Shown: positions 43,905 to 53,196 of the stretch, piece by piece
How the letters are laid out: each line of letters starts with the position of its first letter
Position numbering within the stretch: the stretch's first letter is position 1
DNA from: Marinobacter sp. F3R11
Lineage (GTDB): Bacteria > Pseudomonadota > Gammaproteobacteria > Pseudomonadales > Oleiphilaceae
Assembly: GCF_003318275.1 (NCBI RefSeq)
Contig: NZ_QOCH01000009.1
Location: forward strand, 186,001-250,000
Direction of reading: 5' to 3'
DNA length: 64,000 nt
Notes under the pieces: generated by a model
Seen by the model: only the letters and a program-made list of their open reading frames with translations
Databases searched by the model: none
What the model was told of the DNA's origin: nothing
Position numbers and translations under genes: made by a program

Positions 43905-45003
43905 GGATACCCGCCTCTACCATCATTCCGGGGCGTAACCGGCTATCAGGCTTGTCAAAAACAATCTTGAGCGGAATTCTCTGAGTCGTTTTGGTGAAAT
44001 TACCGCTGGGGTTAGGGCTTGGTATCAACGCAAACTCACTGGTTGCTGCGTACCCTACCCGTGTCACCGTGCCGCGGAATGACTCTCCCGGGTATGCATC
44101 AACTTCAATGGATACCTTTTGCCCCGGCTTTACCTTTCTTACCGCGGTTTCCTTGACGTTTGCCTCTACCCAGAGCCTGTCCGGACGGAAAACCAGCATC
44201 AGGTTCTGACTGGTCTGTACATATTCACCAGCCTCAACAAAGGCACGGGCTACGCGACCATTTACCGGGCTGCGCAAATGGTGGTCACGCAGCCGCAGTT
44301 TCAGGGTCTGCTCTTCCGCTTCCAGACCGGCAAGACGACCGGCAACCACATCCGCCTCCCTGGCCAGTACTTGCTGCCTGAGTGCTTCGGCTTCCGCCCG
44401 GGTTCTGCCAGCCTTTGCCGCCAGCGACTGGCTCTCAGCCAGTTTCAGGTTCAGCTGTGAAGCGTCACGCAGGTGGCGTGCATCGGCCAGTTGTTGCGCC
44501 GATACCATGGCATTCGCGGTCATACCCTGAAGACGCATGAGGTCTTCATCTGCCTTGGCCAACTCTAGCTTTTGCCGCGCAAGTTTCAGGCGAGCTGCAG
44601 CCAGCTCCTGCTCAGCCAGTTCCAGTTCTGTACGGTCAACGGCCCTGGCATAATCCAGTTCCGCCTGTATCCGGGCTGCATCCGCTTCCAGAACTGACCG
44701 GCGCCCGGACATCACTGCCAACTCAAGTTCAAGCTCGCTGCTGTCAATCGCCAGCAACAGCTGACCTTCACTTACAGAGTCGCCCTCTTCCACCTCAATG
44801 GAACGAACCCAGCCGGGCAGCCGGGAAGCTATGGCGACCATGTCTGTCTTGATCCGGGCGTCCACCACATGCACATGGTTTATCCGGTAGATCAGCCATT
44901 GGCTTCCCCATATCAGCAAAACCAAAACGAGTACCAGCACAGCAGCTGTCTTTACAGCGCTCCCACGCTGCAGATAACGCCTACGGGATCTTGACACCGT
45001 CAT
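43891..45003 (-). CDS. HlyD/EmrA-family membrane fusion protein
   Basis: A 370-residue periplasmic adaptor with one N-terminal membrane anchor (residues 17-35). It has a lipoyl half (VRSIEVEEGDSVSEGQLLLAIDSSELE), a long alpha-helical hairpin (about 75-210), the second lipoyl half (LRSPVNGRVARAFVEAGEYV) and a beta-barrel. It bridges the MFS pump to an outer-membrane channel. It is encoded just upstream of the pump and 47 bp from the citramalyl-CoA lyase gene, so transport of a pathway compound is conceivable. Confidence 0.9.
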   Translation of the reverse strand: MTVSRSRRRYLQRGSAVKTAAVLVLVLVLLIWGSQWLIYRINHVHVVDARIKTDMVAIASRLPGWVRSIEVEEGDSVSEGQLLLAIDSSELELELAVMSGRRSVLEADAARIQAELDYARAVDRTELELAEQELAAARLKLARQKLELAKADEDLMRLQGMTANAMVSAQQLADARHLRDASQLNLKLAESQSLAAKAGRTRAEAEALRQQVLAREADVVAGRLAGLEAEEQTLKLRLRDHHLRSPVNGRVARAFVEAGEYVQTSQNLMLVFRPDRLWVEANVKETAVRKVKPGQKVSIEVDAYPGESFRGTVTRVGYAATSEFALIPSPNPSGNFTKTTQRIPLKIVFDKPDSRLRPGMMVEAGIRVGD

Positions 45004-45050
45004 ACCGGATATAGTCCTTGTTATGGTTGTTTTGACATTCTGGCGCGAGT

Positions 45051-45866
45051 CTAGCCTGCCCGCTCAATAATCGTTCTGGCCATAGCTATGACCGGTGCAT
45101 CCACCATCTGGCCATCCACTTTAAAGGCACCGTCTCCTGACCTGGCTGCCTTCATGACTTTGTAAGCCCACGCCACCTGCTCCGGATCCGGAGAAAAACC
45201 TGCCTGTACTGGTGCGATCTGCTTCGGGTGGATACAGAGCATACCCGCAAACCCCATGTTCCGGGCCCGACGAGCCCGACCAAGCACCGCATCTTCATCG
45301 TCAAAAACCGGGAAAACCGTATCGATTGGCGCCAGCAAACCGGCCGCTCGGGAGCTGATCAGGAGCTGATAACGGCACTGATCCATAACAGTCTCTGCCC
45401 CCTCGGTATTGCCTTCAATGCCCAGATCATCACTGAGGTCCAGGCCGCCATAGCTCAGCCGTTCTACTCCCGGCACCGCTGCAATCTCGTTGAGAGCAAC
45501 CAGCCCGATAGCAGATTCAATCAACGGGATAATGGCCTTCCCGGCACTGACCACAGCAAGAATATCATCCGCTGATTCAGCTTTCGGTAACATGATGCCG
45601 ATTACCTTCGCATGACGCGTACACAGTGCCAGATCTTCCTCAAAACCCGCAGCTCCCCGGGCATTGATGCGCACATATACCGGCGCACCTTCATGGCTGG
45701 AAAGGAATACATCCAGCGCCTGACGGGCAGAGTCCTTGGCGTCTGCCGGCACGGCGTCTTCCAGGTCCACAATCACCACTCCAGCATTGCTGGCAATTGC
45801 TTTGGGAATTCGCTCGGGGCGGGAAGCCGGCACGAAGAGCATGGTTTTCAAATCTCTGCCTGTCAT
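45051..45866 (-). CDS. ccl: CitE-like lyase, probable (S)-citramalyl-CoA lyase
   Basis: A 271-residue HpcH/HpaI/CitE-family lyase: LFVPASRPERIPKA, VIVDLEDAVPADAKDSARQAL (metal aspartate/glutamate), MLPKAES, PLIESAIGLV, and CIHPKQIAPV. In this operon it should split citramalyl-CoA into acetyl-CoA and pyruvate, the last step of itaconate degradation. The assignment rests on the flanking CoA-transferase and MaoC hydratase, which together match the ict-ich-ccl set of Pseudomonas and Yersinia. It follows ict by 27 bp. Confidence 0.88.
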   Translation of the reverse strand: MTGRDLKTMLFVPASRPERIPKAIASNAGVVIVDLEDAVPADAKDSARQALDVFLSSHEGAPVYVRINARGAAGFEEDLALCTRHAKVIGIMLPKAESADDILAVVSAGKAIIPLIESAIGLVALNEIAAVPGVERLSYGGLDLSDDLGIEGNTEGAETVMDQCRYQLLISSRAAGLLAPIDTVFPVFDDEDAVLGRARRARNMGFAGMLCIHPKQIAPVQAGFSPDPEQVAWAYKVMKAARSGDGAFKVDGQMVDAPVIAMARTIIERAG

Positions 45867-45893
45867 GGTCAGATTCCTGTTTTCTGTATTACG

Positions 45894-47099
45894 TTAGTGT
45901 CCGATCACACCGCTATGCTGTAACTGGCGGATCCGATCCTGGCCAATACCCAGCTCACCGAGAATTCCTGCGTTATGCTCGCCTAACTCTGGCACAGCAG
46001 AAACTGCATCGGGGAAACACAAGCCCGGCGACTTCAGGGCAGGCAGGGGTCCAGCCGGTGTTGCCACTTCCACCCAGCGGTCCCGGGCGGCCAGTTGAGG
46101 GTGGTTCCAGACCTGCGCCATATTGTTTACCGAAGCATTAGCGATACCAGCCGAATCCAGGCGGCGCACCACTTCATCAAGGGTCATCCCGGAAAAGACC
46201 TCCCGGATAAGCGCTCCGAGCTGATCCCGGTTTGCAGATCGCCGGGGGTTATCAAGGTAGAGCTCATCCCGGGCCAGCTCCGGACGTTCCAGCACCAGCT
46301 CACAAAATACCTGCCATTCCCGGTCGTTCTGTAGCCCCAACATCACGGTTTTGCCATCCCCGACCGGAAAGGGGCCGTAGGGGTAAATCGTAGAATGGGA
46401 AGCTCCCGTCCGGGCTGGTTGCGGCGCACCCCTATAGCTGTAGTACATGGGGTAGCCCATCCACTCCACCAGACTCTCCAGCATCGACACATCAATATGA
46501 CTGCCTTCGCCCGTGCGAGCCCGTAACAACAATGCTGACAAAACGGAGTTACTGGCGTACATCCCCGCAGCAATATCCGCAACTGAACAGCCAGCTTTCG
46601 CCATACCATCTGCGTCCGGCGCCCCGGTCACTGACAAAAAACCACTCTCACTCTGGATCAGCAAGTCATAGGCTTTCTTGCCACCATGGGTGCCTCCGTC
46701 GCCATAACCGGAGACGTCACAGACAATCAACTGCGGATACTGTTCATGGAGCTCGTCGAAGGACAGCCCCATCCGGGCCGTAGCACCGGGCGCGAGGTTC
46801 TGCACAAGAACGTCTGCCTGTGCCAGCAACCTGTGAAGGATTTCCTGCCCCTCAGCAGCCTTCAGGTTCAGAGTCAGGCTTTCCTTTGAACGGTTGGCCC
46901 ATACAAAGTGAGAGGAGAGTCCGTTGGCCCTGTCATCGTAGCCCCGGGCAAAATCTCCACCGTCAGGGCGCTCAACCTTGATCACTCTCGCGCCCTGTTC
47001 CGCAAGCTGACGCGTACACAAAGGAGCCGCTATGGCCTGCTCCAGTGAGACCACTGTCACCCCCTCCAGGGGGAGGGGCTTTCTGCTATTTCCTGCCAC
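45894..47099 (-). CDS. ict: CaiB-type CoA-transferase, probable itaconate CoA-transferase
   Basis: A 401-residue class III CoA-transferase. The N-terminal GVTVVSLEQAIAAPLCTRQLAEQGARVIKVERPDGGDFARGYD is characteristic of the Pseudomonas-type Ict, by recollection. The catalytic aspartate is in KKAYDLLIQSESGF. It would move CoA from a donor such as succinyl-CoA to itaconate. The GTG start has AAGG upstream. It lies between ccl and the acyl-CoA dehydrogenase in the itaconate locus. Confidence 0.88.
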   Translation of the reverse strand: MAGNSRKPLPLEGVTVVSLEQAIAAPLCTRQLAEQGARVIKVERPDGGDFARGYDDRANGLSSHFVWANRSKESLTLNLKAAEGQEILHRLLAQADVLVQNLAPGATARMGLSFDELHEQYPQLIVCDVSGYGDGGTHGGKKAYDLLIQSESGFLSVTGAPDADGMAKAGCSVADIAAGMYASNSVLSALLLRARTGEGSHIDVSMLESLVEWMGYPMYYSYRGAPQPARTGASHSTIYPYGPFPVGDGKTVMLGLQNDREWQVFCELVLERPELARDELYLDNPRRSANRDQLGALIREVFSGMTLDEVVRRLDSAGIANASVNNMAQVWNHPQLAARDRWVEVATPAGPLPALKSPGLCFPDAVSAVPELGEHNAGILGELGIGQDRIRQLQHSGVIGH

Positions 47100-47125
47100 A
47101 AAAACCTTCCCTTGGATGCCAGACG

Positions 47126-48289
47126 TCAGAAAGACCGCGGCAACTCCAGCAGATGCTCAGCCACATATGAGAGAATCAGATTGGTAGAGATGGGCGCTAC
47201 CTGATACAGGCGCGTTTCCCGGAACTTCCGTTCCACGTCGTACTCATTGGCAAAGCCAAACCCACCGTGAGTCTGCAGGCATACATTGGCGGCCTCCCAG
47301 GAGGATTCGGCAGCCAGATACTTCGCCATATTGGCACTGGCACCTGCGTTCCGGCCACTGTCGTATTCTTCACAGGCGCGCCAGCGCATCAGATCCGCTG
47401 CTTCTACGTTGATATGGGCCTTGGCGATGGGAAACTGAACCCCCTGATTCTTGCCAATCGGGCGGCCAAACACTTCCCGCTCACTGGCGTACTTGCGTGC
47501 CTTGTCTATAAACCAGCGCCCGTCGCCAACGCATTCGGCTGCTATCAGAGTGCGCTCGGCATTGAGACCGTCGAGAATATAGCGAAACCCTTTACCCTCC
47601 TCGCCAATCAGATTTTCGGCGGGAATCTCCAGGTTATCGAAGAAGAGTTCATTGGTTTCGTGATTTACCATATTGGCAATAGGCTGAACTGTCAGACCAT
47701 TACCTATGGCGTGTTGCAGGTCGACGATAAAAATCGACATGCCTTCTGACTTGCGTTTGACGTCTTCCAGCGGTGTTGTGCGGGCCAGCAGGATCATCAG
47801 GTCTGAATGCTGGATGCGGGAGATCCATACTTTCTGGCCGTTGATCACGTACTTGTCGCCCTGGCGGACCGCTGTAGTCTTGATCTTGGTGGTATCCGTT
47901 CCTGTGGTTGGCTCGGTTACACCCATGGATTGCAGACGTAATTTGCCTGCGGCAATTCCTGGAAGGTAGTTCTGTTTCTGTTCTTCGCTGCCGTGACGCA
48001 ACAGGGTAAACATGTTGTACATCTGGCCATGTACGGTTCCGGAATTACCACCGGCACGATTGACCTCTTCAAGAATAACCGAAGCTTCTGCCACCCCAAG
48101 GCCTGAACCGCCATACTCCTCAGGAATCATCGCGGCCAGCCAGCCAGCCCGGGTCATCGCCTCGACAAACTCCTCAGGGAAAGCTTTCCTTTCGTCTATG
48201 CCGCGCCAGTACGCAGCGTCAAACTCCGCGCACAAGCCACGTACACCCTCGCGAATATCCTGATACTTCTCCAGTGATGGACTGGTCAT
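47126..48289 (-). CDS. Acyl-CoA dehydrogenase of the itaconate locus
   Basis: A 387-residue acyl-CoA dehydrogenase with MGVTEPTTGTDTTKIKTTAVR, VWISRIQHSD and HGGFGFANEYDVERKFRETRLYQVAPISTNLILSYVAEHLL. No glutamate is found at the YEGT position, where the sequence reads YQVAPIS. A similar gene sits in the Pseudomonas itaconate cluster next to ich. Its role there is not settled; it may handle methylsuccinyl- or related C5-CoA esters. Its ATG directly abuts the stop codon of the upstream dehydratase gene, so translation is coupled. Confidence 0.9.
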   Translation of the reverse strand: MTSPSLEKYQDIREGVRGLCAEFDAAYWRGIDERKAFPEEFVEAMTRAGWLAAMIPEEYGGSGLGVAEASVILEEVNRAGGNSGTVHGQMYNMFTLLRHGSEEQKQNYLPGIAAGKLRLQSMGVTEPTTGTDTTKIKTTAVRQGDKYVINGQKVWISRIQHSDLMILLARTTPLEDVKRKSEGMSIFIVDLQHAIGNGLTVQPIANMVNHETNELFFDNLEIPAENLIGEEGKGFRYILDGLNAERTLIAAECVGDGRWFIDKARKYASEREVFGRPIGKNQGVQFPIAKAHINVEAADLMRWRACEEYDSGRNAGASANMAKYLAAESSWEAANVCLQTHGGFGFANEYDVERKFRETRLYQVAPISTNLILSYVAEHLLELPRSF

Positions 48290-49123
48290 CTATTTGTTCT
48301 CCTTGAACTCAAGTTCTGCCTCGTGCGCCGGGCCGTCTTCATTGGCAGCCCAAAGCAATGCCTGACCGTTGCCGTCTATCCGCCCTGCAACCTCGAATGA
48401 CTTGTTTACGGTTAATGGTCGCAATCCCCGGTAGGACAGGCGTACCGGCGTCAGTCCCGGGTTGGCATCCACAAAGGCCTGCACCATCAGCGTGGCTATC
48501 ATCGGCCCATGAACCACCAGATCCGGATACCCTTCTTTCTCAGTGGCGTAAGGATGATCGTAATGAATACGGTGGCCATTGAACGTAACCGCCGAATAGC
48601 GGAACAACAGCAGCGGTGACGGCTGAATCGACTGGCTCCACTGAGCCTCTGCGACCGGCTTGTCCAGTGACAACCGCGGCGCTGCCGGTGCCTTGTATAC
48701 AATGTCCTGCTCCTCGCTCAGACACAGCACGCCATTCTGGCGGTATTCATGCTCCACCGTGACGAACAGCAACTTGCCAGAACGCCCCGTTTTTTCATTG
48801 ATCGCCTTAATGCAGGACTGGCGTTCCGCTGGCTGACCTATGGCGAGTGGCCGGTGAAAATTAACGCGACCACCTGCCCACATCCGGGTGCTGCCTTCAG
48901 ATATGGGCAAAAAACCACCCGGCGCTATGTGACCATCCGGCCCCGTAGCGGAAGGCGGTACCGGAATCTGGAAAAATGCCCAGTGCCACAGAGCTGCAAG
49001 GTCATCACCCTCCCGGGGGAGCGGGCGATCCAGCATGGCTGCAATACGACCGGCATGAGAGGGGTCCAGGCGATCCCTGCAGGATTCCTGCTTGCCGATC
49101 CAGCCTTCGGGAGAGCTTGACAT
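48290..49123 (-). CDS. ich: Double-hotdog MaoC-like hydratase, probable itaconyl-CoA hydratase
   Basis: A 277-residue protein with two hotdog halves: an N-terminal FAS1-like/HTD2-like half and a C-terminal MaoC half with RYSAVTFNGHRIHYDHPYATEKEGYPDLVVHGP, which carries the catalytic aspartate/histidine pair. It should hydrate itaconyl-CoA to citramalyl-CoA. The ATG at 49121-49123 has AGAGG upstream. It is the first gene of the itaconate operon and diverges from a LysR gene across a 168-bp region. Confidence 0.87.
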   Translation of the reverse strand: MSSSPEGWIGKQESCRDRLDPSHAGRIAAMLDRPLPREGDDLAALWHWAFFQIPVPPSATGPDGHIAPGGFLPISEGSTRMWAGGRVNFHRPLAIGQPAERQSCIKAINEKTGRSGKLLFVTVEHEYRQNGVLCLSEEQDIVYKAPAAPRLSLDKPVAEAQWSQSIQPSPLLLFRYSAVTFNGHRIHYDHPYATEKEGYPDLVVHGPMIATLMVQAFVDANPGLTPVRLSYRGLRPLTVNKSFEVAGRIDGNGQALLWAANEDGPAHEAELEFKENK

Positions 49124-49253
49124 CACGCATCCTCTTATCAGTCTTTATTCTGGATTTCGAACAATGGTAAGAATGCCGTTATACAACGCCCGGGAGTATT
49201 CGTTTTTCCACAAGGGTGCGTTTTGTTTCCATGAACACCCCAGTGGGTTTAGA

Positions 49254-49272
49254 CTAATAACCTCTTTATTAG
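49254..49272. promoter_or_regulatory. Candidate LysR operator of the itaconate locus
   Basis: CTAATAA (49254-49260) and TTATTAG (49266-49272) form a perfect inverted repeat with a 5-nt spacer in the divergent ich/LysR region, ending 20 bp before the LysR ATG. The size and symmetry suit a LysR recognition site with T-N11-A geometry. Binding by the adjacent LysR protein is an inference. Confidence 0.6.
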
Positions 49273-49291
49273 CCTGCTGATTATCTGAACC

Positions 49292-50251
49292 ATGCACTTT
49301 GATATTCCTGATCTCCGCCTGTTTATCCATGTAGCCGAAGCCAATAGTCTTACCGGCGGGGCCCGCCGTGCCTGCCTGTCCACTGCTGCGGCCAGCATGC
49401 GGATCAAGTCACTGGAGGGGCAGCTCGGCAGCCGTCTGTTCTACCGCGACAGCCAGGGCGTGGAACTGACGCCTGCTGGTCATGACCTCCTGGTCCATGC
49501 ACGCGCAATCATGCGCCAGGTGGATTACATCAAAGATGAGTTTTCCCAGTATGCTGAAGGGGAGTCGGGGCATTTACGCATATTCGCCAATACCACAGCG
49601 GTAAGCGATTTCATGCCAGATGTGCTGGCGAGTTTTCTGGTCAACCGGCCTGGCGTTACGATTGACCTCCAGGAACGCCTCACCAACGACATCATTCGTG
49701 GGGTAGTTGACGGATCAACCGACCTGGGTGTCGTCGCCGGCCCGGTAAGCCCCCACAAAAAGCTCGAAATTATTCCCTTCAGTGTAGACCGGCTGGTAGT
49801 TGTAACCCGGAAAGATCATGAACTGGCCACGCGAAGGGCAGTTTCATTCATCGAAACTCTCCGCTACTCCCACATTGGTTTACGGGAAGGCAGCACCCTG
49901 TTCAACTTTCTCAAGGAGCAGTCCAGCGAAACCGGTTCAACTCTTCAGATGAGGATCCAGGTCTTCGGTTTTGAGTCAGCCTGCCGGATGGTCAGCCGGG
50001 GTGTGGGCATAAGCATATTGCCCCGTTCTATTGCACAGAGGTACGCGGATTTTCTGGATATTGCGACCATCGATCTGGAAGACGACTGGGCGGAGCGGGA
50101 ACGTAGCCTGATTGTCCGCGAGTTTGATGCCCTGCCCAAATGTGGCAAGGAGTTAGTGGAGAAAATAAGAAATCTGTCCTCGCCTGAAGCGACGCACAAG
50201 CTGAAGGAAAGTGATCCCGCTCTTGCTCAAAGCATCAAAAAGGAAGAGTAA
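49292..50251 (+). CDS. LysR-family regulator of the itaconate locus (RipR-like)
   Basis: A 319-residue LysR protein with an N-terminal winged helix-turn-helix (LFIHVAEANSLTGGARRACLSTAAASMRIKSLEGQLGSRLFYR) and an effector domain. It diverges from the ich-acd-ict-ccl operon, as the regulator does in the known itaconate loci. The likely effector is itaconate or its CoA ester. Its 3' end overlaps the convergent permease gene by 17 bp. Confidence 0.9.
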   Translation: MHFDIPDLRLFIHVAEANSLTGGARRACLSTAAASMRIKSLEGQLGSRLFYRDSQGVELTPAGHDLLVHARAIMRQVDYIKDEFSQYAEGESGHLRIFANTTAVSDFMPDVLASFLVNRPGVTIDLQERLTNDIIRGVVDGSTDLGVVAGPVSPHKKLEIIPFSVDRLVVVTRKDHELATRRAVSFIETLRYSHIGLREGSTLFNFLKEQSSETGSTLQMRIQVFGFESACRMVSRGVGISILPRSIAQRYADFLDIATIDLEDDWAERERSLIVREFDALPKCGKELVEKIRNLSSPEATHKLKESDPALAQSIKKEE

Positions 50252-51575
50252 ATACAGCACACACCAGGCTACAGACTACCAGTGTAACCAGCGAGAATTT
50301 CAGGCTCCACCCGTAGGATGCTGTTCGGGCATCATAGCCAGTGCAACGCTCCAGCAGCAGGGCGTTAGCAGAATACGGCGTGCCCGCGATGGTGATGCCC
50401 CACCCGCCTACTATGCCAAGCCCCAGCCCCAGCAGTCCATACTCAGGCCAGATGGGTCCCAGAATGCTGCCCGACAGGGTACCTGAGATAATCGGATTCA
50501 CTCCGATTGCTCCTCCGATGAAGAACATCCAGGGTACGGCCATGGCCACTACCGGGTAGGCCCATACCGGCAAACTGAACTCCATGCCCAGCCAGCTCAG
50601 CGCTATGGTGCCAATAATACCGCCAAGAAAGGATGACCCACCCATAATGGCCAGTTCATTGTTTGCCATGGCCATTGAAGGCAAGGACACCACACCATCA
50701 TGAACTCGACGGTAGAAAAGCCCGATAACAACAGCGGTCAGACAGCTCAACGTAACCGCCTGGGAATAAACCAGCCCGCCGCCTACGCTCAGAGCGAAAG
50801 CCCCGAGGCAGATCAGAACAATAATGCCGATAAAACGGAGCCACGACAGCATTGCAGACTCATCCCCGGCAGCATCAATCGCCAACTCCTCACGTGGTGG
50901 TTCATCCTCCCGCGCCAGGGCACCAGCAAAAAGATAGAACAGGGCAAACGGAAGCCCGAGAGCAATAAGCTTCCAGCTCGATAAACCGGGAAGAAAGGTC
51001 ACTGTCATAACAACAGAGATGGACAGTGGTGATGCCATAGGCGATGCGGCAAAGCCCCGGATAACCGCCCGTGCAGCATTCCGCGCCATTGCACTGTCGC
51101 CCCGTTCCCTGACCTGCAACCCGATCATGGTTGCTACCACACCTACAGATCCGAAATTGAGGGGCACGGAAAGTAACGCAGTACCGGAACTCATACCGAT
51201 GTAACGGAACAAGGATTTGCCGGCAAACAGACTGCGGGAAATTCGTTTGAGATCATCAGACTGTCCCAGCACTGCAGAGAGCAGCATCACCGTAATGATC
51301 AACGCCCCGATTCTGGACATGTTACCTGCTGCCTTGGGCACCGCTGCCGGATCTACCATAAGCCCGGCAAATGTCAGAATAAAGATCAGCAACAGGATAA
51401 TGCGCCCCACCATGCGCAGATTTCCCCAACCCAGCAGAATAGCCAGGCAGATCAGAACCGTAGCAATATAGGTATTGCCTGGCAGAAAAGTCGCGATGCC
51501 AGTGAATAATGCCAGGTAAGCAAGAACCGAGCGCAGTCCGGAAAAGCTATCCGGCCGCAAAAAGGAGTGATTCAT
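50235..51575 (-). CDS. Membrane permease of unrecognised family, itaconate locus
   Basis: A 446-residue protein with about 12 membrane helices and no ATPase or binding protein nearby. I cannot assign it to DctM, CitMHS or ArsB with confidence, though the overall layout recalls the ion-transporter superfamily. It shares motifs with the permease at 61296-62723: a SLFRY/M..G..LLSVPLNFGS block, an ARAVIRGFAASPMASP block and a GVNPII block. GGATGGGAT precedes the ATG. The location next to the LysR gene suggests that it imports itaconate or another C5 acid. Confidence 0.75.
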   Translation of the reverse strand: MNHSFLRPDSFSGLRSVLAYLALFTGIATFLPGNTYIATVLICLAILLGWGNLRMVGRIILLLIFILTFAGLMVDPAAVPKAAGNMSRIGALIITVMLLSAVLGQSDDLKRISRSLFAGKSLFRYIGMSSGTALLSVPLNFGSVGVVATMIGLQVRERGDSAMARNAARAVIRGFAASPMASPLSISVVMTVTFLPGLSSWKLIALGLPFALFYLFAGALAREDEPPREELAIDAAGDESAMLSWLRFIGIIVLICLGAFALSVGGGLVYSQAVTLSCLTAVVIGLFYRRVHDGVVSLPSMAMANNELAIMGGSSFLGGIIGTIALSWLGMEFSLPVWAYPVVAMAVPWMFFIGGAIGVNPIISGTLSGSILGPIWPEYGLLGLGLGIVGGWGITIAGTPYSANALLLERCTGYDARTASYGWSLKFSLVTLVVCSLVCAVFTLPF

Positions 51576-51888
51576 ATCCCATCCATTTATGATCGAAATT
51601 TTTCTAAGGTTTTAGATGGGACTTGCCACATCATGCGCTCACCGGGGCAGCAGCGTCACGTATTGCTCACAAACATCGAGTTCGCGCTTTTGAACCCGGC
51701 GGGTATCTGCAGGATGCCGTGACGAGACTCATTTGGGCTACAAAACCTAAACCCTCTCTTGAGATTGGTCAACGAATCATATCCTCACGGTTAAACCATT
51801 TTTCTATAAAATCCATGCCGGTTTTATATACCTTATTTTGACTTCCTGGCCCGACGCGCTCCCTGCGTCATTTCCATAGGCCAACAAC
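51576..51888. other. Gene-free gap with an AT-rich inverted repeat
   Basis: I see no supportable gene in these 313 bp, which hold the promoter of the permease and the end of the TRAP operon. TATAAAA (51805-51811) and TTTTATA (51822-51828) form a 7-bp inverted repeat with a 10-nt spacer. The AT-richness makes chance plausible. No clear terminator is visible after dctM. Confidence 0.3.
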
Positions 51889-53196
51889 TCAATACATCAG
51901 GGAGGGAAGGAAAAGTGAGATTTCCGGAAAGAACATCAACAACGCAAGCACTACAGCCTCTGCCGCCAGAAACCACAAGGTTCCCCGAACGATTGTGCCG
52001 AAAGGAACCGTGTCTCCGACGCCGGCACTGACAACAAAAAGATTGAGCCCTATAGGGGGTGTAAGCAGGCCTATTTCAATAAACTTCACCACAAGCACAC
52101 CAAACCATATGACGTTGATATCGAAAGCAATAACAAATGGAGCCAAAACCGGAAGCGTTACGAGCATCAACCCTATAGGGTCGAGAAACATGCCCAGAAT
52201 GATATAGAAAACCGTTACCATAATGAGAAATATCCATAGCGCCACAGCATAATTTTCGACCCAGCCCCCAATGCTCATCGGTATCTGGCTCAACGTAAGC
52301 ATCCGGCTGAACAACACCGCACCAATGGCAATAAGGAAGATAGAAGCTGTGCTTTGAACGGTTTCAGAGACCGCATTCCTCATCGCATCCCAGCTGAAGG
52401 AACCCTGGACAACGGCAGCTATCACCGCAATGAAGGCTCCGAAAGCACCAGCCTCTGTGGCAGTTACAATCCCCGTATACAAACCGCCCACTACACCTGC
52501 AACAATCACAGGCAAAGGCCAGGATTTAGCCAGCAAAAGGAGCTTTTCCGGCATGTCCAGTTTGTCGTTGGTTCGTGGTGCGAGGCTCGGGTTCAGTTTC
52601 ACCCGGATTATGATCACGGCCGCGTAGGCCAGCATTGTCAGCAGCCCCGGTATTATCCCAGCCATAAGCAGCTGGCCAACCGATGCCTCCATGAATACCG
52701 CATAAAGAACAAACGGAATACTGGGCGGTATAAACGCTCCAAGGGTTCCTGACGCCGCAACGATGCCTGTGGCAAGCCCCGGGTCATACTTTGCCCTTAG
52801 CATTTCAGGAACTGCAAGCCGGGACATTGCTCCTGCCATCGCCACACTGGAACCACTAGCAGCAGCAAAGCCGGCACTTGAAACATTAGTGGCAATTGCC
52901 AGCCCTCCCGGCAAAAAACTGAGCCAGGCGCGCCCTGCGTCGAACAGTGTGCGGGTCAGACCGGTATGAAAGGCAATCGCCCCCATCAGGATGAACATGG
53001 GAATTGCAGTCAGTGACCAGTGGGCGATGAACTGGAAGGTAGTTGCCCCCATCAGCGAAAATGCAGCGCTGGATCCACGGAGCCACCAGATTCCTGAGAA
53101 AGCGGTCAATCCTAACGCGATCCCGATAGGTATGCGCAGGACAAGAAGCAGTAACAGAATACCTATACAACAAAGGCCAATTTCTACAGGGCTCAC
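51889..53196 (-). CDS. TRAP transporter large permease (DctM type), third system
   Basis: A 435-residue permease with about 12 helices and the signature ASGSSVAMAGAMSRLAVPEML plus SGTLGAFIPPSIPFVLY. The GTG at 53194-53196 overlaps the DctQ stop codon (GTGA) and is preceded by GGAGG inside the dctQ end, so translation is coupled. The earlier ORF start would run through dctQ. It pairs with the small permease directly upstream and the binding protein at 56004-57125. Confidence 0.94.
   Translation of the reverse strand: MSPVEIGLCCIGILLLLLVLRIPIGIALGLTAFSGIWWLRGSSAAFSLMGATTFQFIAHWSLTAIPMFILMGAIAFHTGLTRTLFDAGRAWLSFLPGGLAIATNVSSAGFAAASGSSVAMAGAMSRLAVPEMLRAKYDPGLATGIVAASGTLGAFIPPSIPFVLYAVFMEASVGQLLMAGIIPGLLTMLAYAAVIIIRVKLNPSLAPRTNDKLDMPEKLLLLAKSWPLPVIVAGVVGGLYTGIVTATEAGAFGAFIAVIAAVVQGSFSWDAMRNAVSETVQSTASIFLIAIGAVLFSRMLTLSQIPMSIGGWVENYAVALWIFLIMVTVFYIILGMFLDPIGLMLVTLPVLAPFVIAFDINVIWFGVLVVKFIEIGLLTPPIGLNLFVVSAGVGDTVPFGTIVRGTLWFLAAEAVVLALLMFFPEISLFLPSLMY

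Noticed and set aside
51623..51841. 72-residue plus-strand ORF in the TRAP/permease gap
   Set aside because: No ribosome-binding site, no family resemblance, and a biased composition.
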